Shown here in pieces: positions 16,901 through 27,024 of a DNA stretch of 64,000 nucleotides. Below the pieces are notes generated by a model. The model saw nothing but the letters and a program-made list of their open reading frames with translations, was not told where the DNA came from and did not search any database. Position 1 is the first letter of the stretch. Each line of letters opens with the position of its first letter. Source of the stretch: Coffea arabica (lineage: Eukaryota; Streptophyta; Magnoliopsida; Gentianales; Rubiaceae); contig NC_092329.1 of assembly GCF_036785885.1 (NCBI RefSeq), positions 1,054,001-1,118,000 of the forward strand, written 5' to 3'. The position numbers were made by a program, and so were the translations under genes.

Positions 16901-18109
16901 TCCGGTTGTATATTGCTTCATTTCTGAAAGCAACCATTAAACCAAAAGAAAAAGAAAATCACAAACTTTTGTATGTCAATTATTGAGGATGTGATTGATG
17001 TAGCTTGATAACCACAATGGAACATGGAATTTAATTAGGGACCAAATTAAATTAAACTCCTCCCTGCCCCCCAACAGCCACTGGCCATTCGATTGATGTT
17101 CATAGAGCAGTAATCTAACATAGCCAGTCATTTTGTGATTGGTTCCTGCTTGACACCATCTAATTCCCCCATCAGATTTCCAGATTAATTTGTCCACTTG
17201 CTTCCTGGTTTTATGCTAATCTACTAGCGGTAGTATAATTCTCTCTTGAAAGGGAAGCCAGAGGGAAAGATGAACTAATTAAAGATTTGTGTAGGTCAAT
17301 ATCTCATTCCGAAGCTAGCATTAGAAATCAATTATTGTGTTTCTAAAGATAAAACAACACTAAAGATTGCACCAATACATCAAATGCTCATGATGCGTGT
17401 ATGTATGTATGTATGTATGTATACACACAGGAAGATGCATCACAAAATACCAGTATTAGTTTAAGGTCGTACTAATCAACCCCAGAAGGATTAAAAATAA
17501 TTATATATTATCCAAATTCTTGAGGCTGACCAAAATGAACAGTCTTAGTAATTTTGTCAATAGATTATTTAAGTTTTGAAGATTTTAATGCATAATCCTT
17601 GTACAAATGAAGTATGCACTTCCAAAATAGGAAGGAGGAGGAGGAGGAGAAGGGAGAAGTGAGTTGGTGCTAATTACCTGGACAAAAACAAGAGGAGTGA
17701 ATCCGGCATCAGGAGCAAGGAACTGGCTGTAAATTAGCTGATCGTTGAGGGAATCATCGTTGAAAGCCAGCCATTCATCCAAAGTTTTACTGCACTTTGC
17801 CTCGGCAATACGAACACCGCTATCATTGCATTTGATGAATGGTCTTCCATCTTCGGACTTTCTAATTCTCCCCGACAAAGTGGAGTAGAGGGCTAAGCAT
17901 TCAAACATTGGTTTTTTCAGGTCATTTATGGTTAGCCCTCGTGCTGCTCCACTTCTAAAGAAGTATATTCCCTTGACATAATGCAGCTTCAGCATCAAGT
18001 CCATGTTGCTGAGTTCATGGACCTTATCCTCTCCGGTGATGCTCGCCGGGACCACCGACGACAGCCTTACGTCGTAAACGGCGGCGTTTTCGCCCGCTGT
18101 CGATACCAT
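13940..18109 (-). CDS. CER2-like: ECERIFERUM 2-like BAHD protein (wax very-long-chain elongation)
   Basis: Two exons, 17678-18109 and 13940-14827, give 439 residues (CER2 is about 420). The start region VYDVRLSSVVPASITGEDK and LHYVKGIYFF, and FTWFKCGG-ISIGLSWAHIVGD, match the CER2/Glossy2 branch of BAHD acyltransferases. CER2-type proteins act at the ER with the fatty-acid elongase to extend acyl chains beyond C28 for cuticular wax. The BAHD catalytic motif HxxxD is present (HIVGD, residues 161-165). The second BAHD motif DFGWG is replaced around SYSVSGVGDEG, as in CER2, whose role does not need acyltransferase activity. The 2.85-kb intron starts GTAATTAG and ends TGTGCTCAG. Upstream, GGGGAAGAGGGGYAC is repeated at about 18255 and 18287 around CTATAAATAAATA. 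Confidence 0.93.
15202..15384. mobile_element. MITE in the CER2-like intron
   Basis: Left end CAGGCCTGTTTGGCCAGCAT and right end TTAGTCAAACGAGGCCTGTA are inverted around an AT-rich core that contains TACAGTAAAATTTCATACAA. About 180 bp, non-coding. Confidence 0.65.
15955..16812. mobile_element. Terminal-inverted-repeat element in the CER2-like intron
   Basis: Left end TGTCAACCGGGGGCCTAATG and right end GGCCCAAACCCATTGACGGT are loosely inverted. Subterminal inverted matches continue inside (GGATTTTCGTGAGTTTAAG; CTGAGTTCGACCTGG). The core is AT-rich and non-coding. No target duplication was confirmed. Confidence 0.5.
17398..17424. repeat. (TATG)n microsatellite
   Basis: A run of about six TATG units in the CER2-like intron. 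Confidence 0.85.
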
Positions 18110-18370
18110 ATCTTGATATATGATCAGACAAGGAGGTGCAGAGAAGGTGAGATCTTAAAGGAAAAAGGAAATTGGTGCCGAGCTAGCTAGAAATGGACTA
18201 AAGGAGAAGTGTAAGACTTTTCATTTAGAAAAGAATATGATTTGATTATATGAGGGGGAAGAGGGGCACTATAAATAAATATGAAGGGGAAGAGGGGTAC
18301 TCTTTTATCTTTGCGTTGGACCATTTGTTTAAGTTTACAAATGGAGGGGGGGAATTGACGCACAAAGACT

Positions 18371-18523
18371 AAGGCCCGTTTGGATAGCCATTTTACGCCG
18401 AAAAATTGCGTCGTTTTCTGTTATCACATTTTCTTATTATCTTTTTTCCTCCCATACATCAAATCGTTACAGTAATTTTTCATCAAAAAAATCCAAGAAA
18501 ATGCAATCCAAACGAAATTTAAA
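18371..18523. mobile_element. MITE with CCGTTTGGAT ends
   Basis: Left end GGCCCGTTTGGATAGCCATT and right end GAAAATGCAATCCAAACGAA are inverted. The core has CCCATACATCAAATCGTTAC-AGTAATTTTTC, typical of this group. It lies about 260 bp upstream of the CER2-like start and so may sit in its promoter. Confidence 0.65.
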
Positions 18524-18751
18524 AGGTTAGGCGTCAAGGATCAATCAGATCTGGTGGGAGTTGAAAGTTGTGGCATCTTGCAAATTAATACTTATTAGAT
18601 TCAATTTTGGAGTTGGATATTATTGGCTATAAAAATTGGACTACATATTCCTTTTCTCGAGGGTCTTCTTCTAACGAATTGCCCGCAACCACCTGATACT
18701 CTTGTTTATGTGGCAAAATTTAATGAAAGCTAATTTAGTGGTTTGTTTTAG

Positions 18752-19911
18752 AGAGAATTGTAGTTTCGGTGTTAAATGCTTTGGGTTTAAGCGTTTTTAG
18801 TCTCTGAAGTTTGGATGAAAGCAAATATATAGTTCTATATTTTTATGCACATTTAGTCCTAATGACTGATTTTGACCAATTACTATCGGAATCTGGTCAT
18901 GTGCCAGCAACTAATTTTTGGGGAAAAAATTTGAAAAATTCTTCAATAAAAAATTGCTAGCCATAATTTATAATAAAAAATAACTAATTACTCATATGCT
19001 AGTAACGTGAATAATTAGTTTTTAACCTATTTTTTTTTCTACCAACTTAAATTTTTGTATTTCTAGATTAAAGACTAGTGTTGAATCAAGTAGAATACTT
19101 AGTGTTTAGACTTATATTATATGAATATACGAACAGGGTTTAAGTTCGACTCGAATATCAAAAGAACTATAAGTATTGCTTGAATTCAATTCGTTTATTC
19201 GTATAAGTATTCGAGTTCAAATTCGAGCTCGGCTTGTTAAACTAAAAGAGCCGAATTTGAGCTCAAACTCGAGTTCAAATTAGAGTTTAGAGATGATTTA
19301 ATTATATGTGAATAAACAATACATTATTTAGAATGAGTTTGATTGTAGTATTTCTTGGTTTAAAAAAATAATAGTTTTTGTATAATTAATTTTTTTAGTA
19401 AAATACAATATATATTTAATAATATTAAATATTAAATATTTTTATTTTTATAATTATATATGTATTCATGAACTTCTAGAATAGTTTGTGAACGGGTTCA
19501 TGTTCGGCTCAATTATTAAATGAGCCTAATGTTGTGTTCGAGTATCCCTTGATTTTTTTAATAAACCAGTAAACTTTTTTTGAACTCGAACGAATCGAAC
19601 GTGGTGAAGTGCTCGATTCATTAGCAGCTCTACTACAAACTAATGACTCGGGTGATTGGCTTGAGAGTAATTAGTCTTATTTTACTACAAATTATGATCA
19701 ACAATAGTTATTTCAAGTTTTTTTTTTATTTTTTAAATATATCAATTGCCAGTACGTGATATCATGTGATCGGATACTAATAGCAATCGGTGAAAATGAG
19801 TCAATAGGACTAAATGAGTTTAGAGTTTGAATAACATTTGGGACTAACATTTACTTTCTTTCAAACTTTATGGATTAGAAGGGCTCGTGCTCTCAAAACT
19901 GTAATTCTCTT
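18752..19911. mobile_element. Long-TIR element, itself interrupted by another insertion
   Basis: About 150 bp at each end are inverted copies: left AGAGAATTGTAGTTTCGGTG, CATTTAGTCCTAATGACTGA, GGTCATGTGCCAGCAACTAA; right GCCAGTACGTGATATCATGT, TGAGTCAATAGGACTAAATG, CAAAACTGTAATTCTCT. The match continues inward (AATAACTAATTACTC / GAGTAATTAGTCTTATT) up to about 19040 and from about 19640. The middle carries an unrelated insertion. No transposase is seen and the target duplication is unclear; Mutator-like is a guess. Confidence 0.7.
19120..19640. mobile_element. Decayed GAGCTCGAA-rich element nested in the long-TIR element
   Basis: CGACTCGAAT...GAGTTCAAATTCGAGCTCG near the left and TGAACTCGAACGAATCGAAC-GTG near the right flank an AT-rich core. 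The composition matches the better-preserved hAT-like element at 20344 and relatives at 33000 and 61140. Confidence 0.5.
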
Positions 19912-20219
19912 TTTATTTAACACTTCCGACCCATGCAGCTGCACCTGCAGCTCTTGACGTCCGAAGTGCAAATAACTAAATAGTAGCATATGAATGAATT
20001 GAGAGGGGTGGAAAGAGCTTGCCTCCATCTAATGCATCAAACGTTCTTCAGATCTACTGGACTTTTCCATTGAATTTAAGATTGTGAAAATTACTGGAAA
20101 CCTGTCCTTGTCAAACTCACGGGTACCTCACTACCTTGAAGAAATCAACAACATTTCTCGGCAGCAAACAGAGCCACACAAATCCCACATTACAACGGTG
20201 CCTTTGGATTCGAATTAAC

Positions 20220-20221
20220 TA

Positions 20222-20258
<37 letters not shown>
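20220..20258. repeat. (AT)n microsatellite
   Basis: About 17 consecutive TA units. Confidence 0.9.
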
Positions 20259-20259
<1 letters not shown>

Positions 20260-20343
20260 ATGCCTGTGCCGTCCCAAACACTGGAACTAATTACGATGAA
20301 TACTTTCTGATGACTTGCTCACACTCGATCCCTTAGTTTGACT

Positions 20344-20697
20344 TAGGGGTGCAAACGAACGCGAGCGGCTCGAGTCGAGCTCGAACTCAAAATATTAAAC
20401 TCGTTAGTTCGCGAGCCGGCTCGCGAGCTCGAGTATATATATATATATTTTTTTAATTTTTATTTTTAATAGTAAAATTACATAAATATTCTTAATATTT
20501 TATTATTTATTAAGAAAAAATATTATTTTATTTATTTTTTTAAAAATAAAATAATTATTTTTTATTTTTTTCGAGCTTCGAGCTTGAAAATTACCAGCTC
20601 GTCGAGCTCGAACTCGAGTTCGAGTTCGATGAAATTAAGTTAAGGCTCAACTCGATAAGGCCAAAGTTCGACTCGGCTCGACTCGTTTGCACCCCTA
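20344..20697. mobile_element. hAT-like MITE, TAGGGGTGCAAACGA ends
   Basis: Left end TAGGGGTGCAAACGA and right end TCGTTTGCACCCCTA are perfectly inverted over 15 bases. Subterminal GAGCTCGAACTCGAG blocks follow, then an AT-rich core. The flanks TTTGACT (left) and ATTGACT (right) agree at six of seven bases, a plausible worn target duplication. TAGGGGTG ends are typical of hAT-group MITEs. Confidence 0.75.
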
Positions 20698-21226
20698 ATT
20701 GACTAAGAATCCTGTTATGTGCTCAATTAATGAAAATGAGGCATGTTTTAAGAGTAGAAAATTAATGATTAATTTCTTTTTTTCTTAAACTATTTAGATT
20801 AACGAGTAGAATGTATCTAATGGATAATTCGAACCTGAAACGAGAAGATTTGGTGATAAGAGTTAAAATCCTTAGGGTTATCCGATTGGGTTTCGCAAAA
20901 GATTTAAATATGTGAATGAGGATTGCATAAGAGAGATTTTTGAGGGTATCCGATTCACGATTCACTGCTGTCCCTTTTATTTATGAGAAAAAAGAAGAAG
21001 ATCATGCCTTGCTGCTTTGCCATTAGATGTATCAAATCACATCCAATTTTTGTTGACCTCTAAATTTACCCAAATAAGATTACAGCCTAGATGGGATCTT
21101 GGATTAGACCACCCAACCTGATCGAGGACACATTCCCTTAAGGGCACCGTCAACAAAGCCCTGCATTTATTTATTTTGGTGCAAGGAAAATCCTATGCTT
21201 TATCAAAGGAAGGGAAAAAGGAGAGG

Positions 21227-21416
21227 ATTATTTTTTATTATTATTATTTTTTTGTCATCACTGTGGATATCCGGGTCTACACCCGACTAATTCCACAGCG
21301 CTTCAGCAGAGCGGGTCCGACCGATGCTGAAGAAGATAACAACTGGGTTGCTGTCCGGGATCGAACTCAGGTGGTACTCACCTATTTCCACCGGCAGACC
21401 AACCCAGCGCGGGCAG
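21227..21416 (-). mobile_element. SINE (second family) with perfect 12-bp target-site duplication
   Basis: On the minus strand the head reads GGTTGGTCTGCCGGTGG (A-box-like) and CCTGAGTTCGATCCCGG (B box). The element ends in ATGACA followed by an A-rich (AAT)n tail. AAAAAGGAGAGG flanks it at 21215-21226 and 21417-21428. It is not the same family as the element at 10614. Confidence 0.88.
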
Positions 21417-21429
21417 AAAAAGGAGAGGT

Positions 21430-22297
21430 TTTGAGAGATCCATCATTCAGCTATCATCACCTAAACAACATCGTTCCTACCGATTAGGTTACAACTCGGA
21501 AACGAAAAGTCCCGTTACTGGGGAGGATGTCCTCGTAATTTGCGGTTTCAATCATATATTACCAGTAGTATAATTAAAGTTTTTTATACCATCTGTTTTT
21601 CAACCAAAAAAAAAAGAAAGTCGTTTAACCATTTGGTTTGGTGATGACATTCATTCTTACACCGCAATATTGAAGTTAAGTTGTGCAAGAAACTGAAATG
21701 TGGTGTACGAATATCGTACCCTTTATTTATTGACAGCCTCCTTTAAGAGCGTACAATTGGTGTATGAAGCTGTACGTGATGGGAAATAATGTGCATTGAT
21801 TGTAATTTGGGCCCAAGGCGGTGGGGGTCCCCTTCAAATCTAGGGCTTTGTTTGCGAGGGTGTCTAGACCTAACTGGTCCCCAATCTCAGGAGGAATCCC
21901 AATTCCGGGACACTTACTCATGTTTACCACCGGAGTACCAGACCAGAGAATTAATGGTTGCTAATTACTTAGGAGGAACTTAACAGTAGTTGATACCCTT
22001 AGCAAGGAGAGGGGGCCAGTATAATTAGGCATGCTATACAATTGCTACTATAGTTGTACTTTTTTCACAAGGCATGGTACATTTAAAATTACCACTGTAT
22101 TAAATTATTGAGTTGATGTACAATAAAGAGACGTAAATATACATCGAATCATCTAAAATATACAACAATCGCATGCTTGATGCTTGTAGGAATATCCCAA
22201 TTGTATTGAACCCTTTTAATTTTTGGTCTTGTGAATGGAGAAAACAATTTTGAAAAAGCTATCTTAGAATGGGATTGTCTTATAGTTATACTGCTCC
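21430..22297. other. Gene-free stretch
   Basis: Short overlapping open frames on both strands at 21727-21983 sit in a more GC-rich patch (GGCGGTGGGGGTCCCC). They match no protein I know and have no splice context. Nothing else is seen. Confidence 0.4.
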
Positions 22298-22316
22298 AAT
22301 TGTTCAAGGCCTAATC

Positions 22317-22530
22317 TTTTTTTTTTTTTTTTTGGTTCAGAGACGATAACAAAAGGAAAGGGAGAGTCTAAAGACACTTGTGTTAAGGATTCGTAGATAC
22401 ACAGGTTTTACTAAATCAAAGAGGTGCTTTAGCACCGCTCTTAAATTTTTTTTGCTACAAGTGAAATTTGAACCCCTACTTACAGCTAAAAGTGGGACTT
22501 AAGACCCTCCTTGACCAAGGTTAGTGGTTG
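22317..22530 (-). mobile_element. Au-like SINE with perfect 19-bp target-site duplication
   Basis: On the minus strand the B-box region reads GGGGTTCAAATTTCAC, and the element ends in a poly-A tail (poly-T at 22317-22334). AATTGTTCAAGGCCTAATC flanks it at 22298-22316 and 22531-22549. Shared blocks (GGGACTTAAG, AGCGGTGCTAAAGC) tie it loosely to the SINE at 10614. Confidence 0.85.
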
Positions 22531-22599
22531 AATTGTTCAAGGCCTAATCAGGACACCAAAGGAAAAGAAAACAAAAAAAAAAAAGTTCAGACGAGAGGG

Positions 22600-23104
22600 A
22601 AGGAGGGAGGCGAAAAAAAGTAAGGCCGTGGGAGGGTGAAAGTAAACCACGCCAAGGCTATAGCTAAGACCCCAAAACCCAATGTATCCAGCTATCCCTC
22701 CATACGATGCATACATAGGGGGCTCAGCCTCAGAGGACCGAGGAGTGAGGGGCTTTTCGTTTACTGCACCGTAGTAGTTAGAAAACGGAGCCTCTTTTTG
22801 TCATCATTCATCATCATCGTCATCAGCAGCTATTCATTCATTCTGGGCTCACGCCAAGCATTCTAAAGTCTAAACAAACAAATGCAATCAATGCCACTCT
22901 TTCTTTACTCCCTAGAACAACTAGAACCCTTTTCTTTTTCTTGTTCCCTCCTCCTCCTCCCTGCGCCTCTCTCTTTCGTGCTTCTAGTCTAGAGGTATGC
23001 AAAGTTCCTAACTTCATATGCGATTTTTTATTTATCATGTTGTAATTTTGATATCTACATTGTCGGGTTTATCTTTTTCTTTTTTTGAATGCAGTGTACG
23101 ACCA
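22600..23104 (+). promoter_or_regulatory. Promoter and 5' leader of the VIN3-like gene, with a leader intron
   Basis: CT-rich leader sequence precedes a 100-bp intron at 22995-23094 (AGAG|GTATGC ... AATGCAG|TGTACG) that lies ten bases before the start codon. The transcription start was not located. Confidence 0.6.
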
Positions 23105-26100
23105 ATGAGGAAACCAGAGAGTAAAAGGGTCGATTCTATGGCATCGGGTAACTCCTATGACCTTTTTCCTTTTCTGGGTTTTGCCTATATTTGATACAAC
23201 AAGTCTTAGATTTCTTGCTGTTGCTTTTTCCGATTGTACGGTTTGGCGTTTGATCGTTTGTCTTTTTGGCTTCTATAATTCCATGGTGCATTTAGTGCTT
23301 TTCTTAGAGACAATGCAGGTCATAGGGTGACTAGTTATATGCATTAGTTTGTTGACAGTCTTATTTGTTTCTTGGGAAAATAATTGTTAGGAAAATGTTT
23401 CACAAGATAATTGGGGTGACAAAACGAGATGAATACATCTTTGGAACTCAAGGTTGCTGAACCCCTTTTTTTTTTTTTTTTTTTTTTCTCTTCTTTTTCC
23501 CTCTTTCCTTTTTTTTTTTTTGGGGCAGCTTTAAGCAGGCGTTGTTCAATCCCTATATTTGGGAAGTAATTAAAATTTTTTTTTGATGATCTAGAGGCCA
23601 TGCATTTTTCTTTTTGGCTCGTTTTGCTCAATTTTCAGCTTCCATTTTTTTCCTTGACAAACAAAGGTTTTCGCAAGAATCTTTTAGTTTCAGACTTTTG
23701 TTTATAAACCGTCTCTATTCATGCTAAATTTGCTTCACTACATGCATGTGCATTCTGCTTGAATGCATGCATGTAGATTTTATTCCCTTCTAATGACATG
23801 GTGATCAGATTTATTATCAGAAGTGGTAAAAGCCTTCTTTAGTACCCCATTTGTTTTTCCTTTTATTTTAAATGAAAATTATGTAGGCTAAATAGTTAAA
23901 GACCTGGGGGTCAATGAAGTGCATAATAGAGGTATGATTATTTGGAATTTGGAATAGGTGGACATGATCCTAAGACACAATCTTCACATCTCTCATGGTG
24001 TTATTAAGAAGATATTAGCAGCTGGATTGCAAAATGCAATAATGACGATCGCTCTTAATTGTTTCTGTCGCCTTCTAAGTATATAATTTGGGCTCATGCG
24101 TCTAAAGATGAGGCTTAGTTATTTTAGGAAAAAGAACAGAAGAAAGAATGAAGCAACACCTTGCCTCGGCGTAAGATCTTGATATAGAAGTATAACTTTC
24201 TTAAGATCTGGGACTTGATAGCATGTGGAGATCCGTTGAGGTATTGATCTTCCAGAGGATAATCTTAAATCAAATTGGTCAGATCACCAAGGCTTCGCAA
24301 GCCTGATATAGCAAAACTTTTGTGCTGCAATAATATGACCTGAACGACAATCTTGGCTTTCTTTTCAATACTGGATAATAGGACTTTATTAGATCATCTC
24401 ATTCTGGTTACTGATCCTTGCTTCTCTTTCTCAGTTTGCCAGCTTTTTCAGTTGAAACTTTATTTCATTTATGGAATTGAAGTCATAGCTGGGTAAATTT
24501 GGTGTTCATCATGATTCATTTGTAAAACTGCTTTTCTCATCTCCAGGTTTTGTATGTCGCTCTAAAAAGACTTCTTGGTCAAGCTTGGAAGAGAAGAGGC
24601 AATTAGTCCACGAAATTGCTCAGTGCTTAGACGATGCTCCAGCAGTCCTGAACTCATTTACACGGAAAGAACTTCTTGAAATAATATGTGCTGAAGTAGG
24701 CAAAGAGTGCAAGTGCTCTGGATTCACAAAACCTAAAATGATAGAGTACCTTTTAGAGTTGGTAACCAGGAAGTGCAACCAGGAAACCGTTAAAAACTTG
24801 GCTCCTCCTTCCCCCTCACAAGATGAAAAGAAATTCAATAAGCAACGGAAGAACAAATATCTATCCCAACTAACCACTGAATCTGATCAATCTTGCGCGG
24901 AAATCATGGTCGAAGACCAAAAATTACTATTATGTGGCAACCTTGCATGCAGAGCTGCTCTGAGCACAGATGATGCATTTTGCAAAAGATGTTCTTGCTG
25001 TATATGTCTCCAATATGATGAAAACAAGGATCCTAGTCTGTGGTTAACCTGTGATTATAATTACCCCGAGGAAGGTGAACTTTGTGGAATATCATGCCAT
25101 CTGAAATGTGTCCTTGAGCATGAGCCTATGGGGATGAAGAATCAAGATTCTTCTGCAAATCTAGATGGGTATTTCTGCTGTGTTTCTTGTCGAAAATCTA
25201 ATGAAGTGATGAGGTAAATAATGTTTTCTAGAACTTATATACCTTTATTTGAGAATGTAATGACCATTGAGCAGGCTCAAAGCAGTACTTGAACGGTGAA
25301 GCAAGTCCTTGGGGACTTAGATGACCTATCTGAACCAATATTTTCTGTGTGTTCAGAGTTGGTATAGCAATAGCATTTATTTCAATTGTACCTTGCATGT
25401 GCAGCATGATCTGAGTTCAAGCCCTTAAACTATTTTCCTTCAATTTTGATCATTGAAAGTAACAAGGATAGAAAATCAGACCTGATATAGTACCGAAATG
25501 AAACAATTTTGTTACCAAAATTACCTAATTTTGCCTGTTGATAACTTAAGTAAGATTGCAATCCTGTGCTTTGTTCTAGTCATTAGAATGCGAGTGTCAG
25601 CATCAAAAGCAGGAAGACTGCCATTATTCTTTCATGGGTGATAACTTTGTTGAAAGTGCTTGACGCATGCTGTCACACTCTCAACTCAACTTAATCAGTG
25701 CTAAACACTTTCAGAACCTGGAGAAAACAATTGGTTGTAGCCAAAGAGGCAAGGAGAGTGGATGTCCTTTGTCTACGGCTCTCCCTAAGCTATAAGATTC
25801 TGGTAGGAACCAACAAGTACAAGGAACTACTGAAAATCGTTGAATCTGCTGTGACAATCCTGGAAAATGAAGTCGGGCCTCTACATCGGGCATCAGCAAC
25901 TATGGACCGGAGAATTGTTAATAGACTCTCTTGTGGTGCTCAAGTTCAGAAGTTGTGTGCCTCTGCAGTAGAAGCTTTTGATCGCATGATGGCCAGCAAA
26001 TGCTTTGATCATGTAAATGAGATGGAATCACCAGGTATTGTCCCCAACTTCATATTAATATTTCTAGTGACGAGCTCCACCTTGAGCCTTTAGCATACAG

Positions 26101-27024
26101 AGTATAGATTGAAGGGACTTGATTCCTGTATGTTTACCTAGATAACAATGCATACATTTGACGTCTCATGTCTTGTACATAATAATACTGACAGCAGTCA
26201 AAATACACTTTGAAGCATCCTCTCCAGCTAAAGTAACCATTGTCTTGGAGTATGAAGATTGTATCTTGAAGGATATTCTAGGCTGCAGGCTTTGGTATCG
26301 AAGATATGACATGGATTATCCGCAGGAACCAACTTATGCTGTATTAGCGCCAGTGGAGAGACTTGAATTGTATGACCTAGATCCTTCAACCCAATATTTC
26401 TGCAAGATTTCAGTCGATGGTGAAACTAGAACCCCTCTGGGAGTTTGTGAAGCTAACTGGATAACACCTGCACAGTTCGATGAAAAACAAGCGGCAGGAG
26501 AAAACACTAACGAACATAACTCCCAGATGCGGACAGAGTCAATGAATTCCAGCGACAGCAAAGTTGCTTTAAGTGATGATCACTCGAAGGAACTGTCGTT
26601 TAGTGAGTACGGAAACAAGAGTGATGGGTCTCCTGCATTACCTTCTCCCATGAAGAATGTCTCTCTAGCAAGTCCCAGCTCAAATGCTCCATCAACGCCT
26701 TGTAAATCTGATGGAACTACGGGGATGCCACAGCTGGTTAGCAAGAGCCAGGTGAAGGAAACTGACTATGAGTATGCAGTAAGGGTTATCAGAAAATTGG
26801 AGCACGAAGGGCACCTAGGATCAGATTTCAGGGTGAAGTTTCTCGCCTGGTTTAGCTTGAAAGCCACAGTCCAAGAGAAAAGGGTAGTCAGTGTTTTCGT
26901 GGACACCTTTGTCGATGATCCTTCAAGCTTGGCCGGGCAGCTACTTGATACCTTCGAAGATGAGATTTGCAGTGAGGAGAAATTGGCTTCTTCACACAGA
27001 TTCTGCACTAGATTGTGGCATTAG
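23105..27024 (+). CDS. VIL: VIN3-like protein (PHD finger, fibronectin III, VEL domain)
   Basis: Four coding exons, 23105-23147, 24547-25213, 25715-26034 and 26198-27024, give 618 residues in one frame. Domain order: N-terminal helical region with [16 protein letters not shown]; an atypical Cys-rich PHD finger (about 144-230; [30 protein letters not shown]); a fibronectin III domain from about 344 ([14 protein letters not shown]); and the C-terminal VEL (VIN3-interacting) domain, about 531-605 ([30 protein letters not shown]). This is the VIN3/VRN5/VEL1 architecture. These nuclear proteins bind Polycomb complex PRC2 and help silence targets such as FLC-like flowering genes. I cannot say from sequence alone whether it is the VIN3, VIL1/VRN5 or VEL1 type. 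The last residues are RFCTRLWH. Confidence 0.95.

Noticed and set aside
21727-21983. Overlapping ORFs in a GC-richer patch, considered as an organelle-DNA insert
   Set aside because: I could not match either translation or the DNA to a known plastid or mitochondrial gene.
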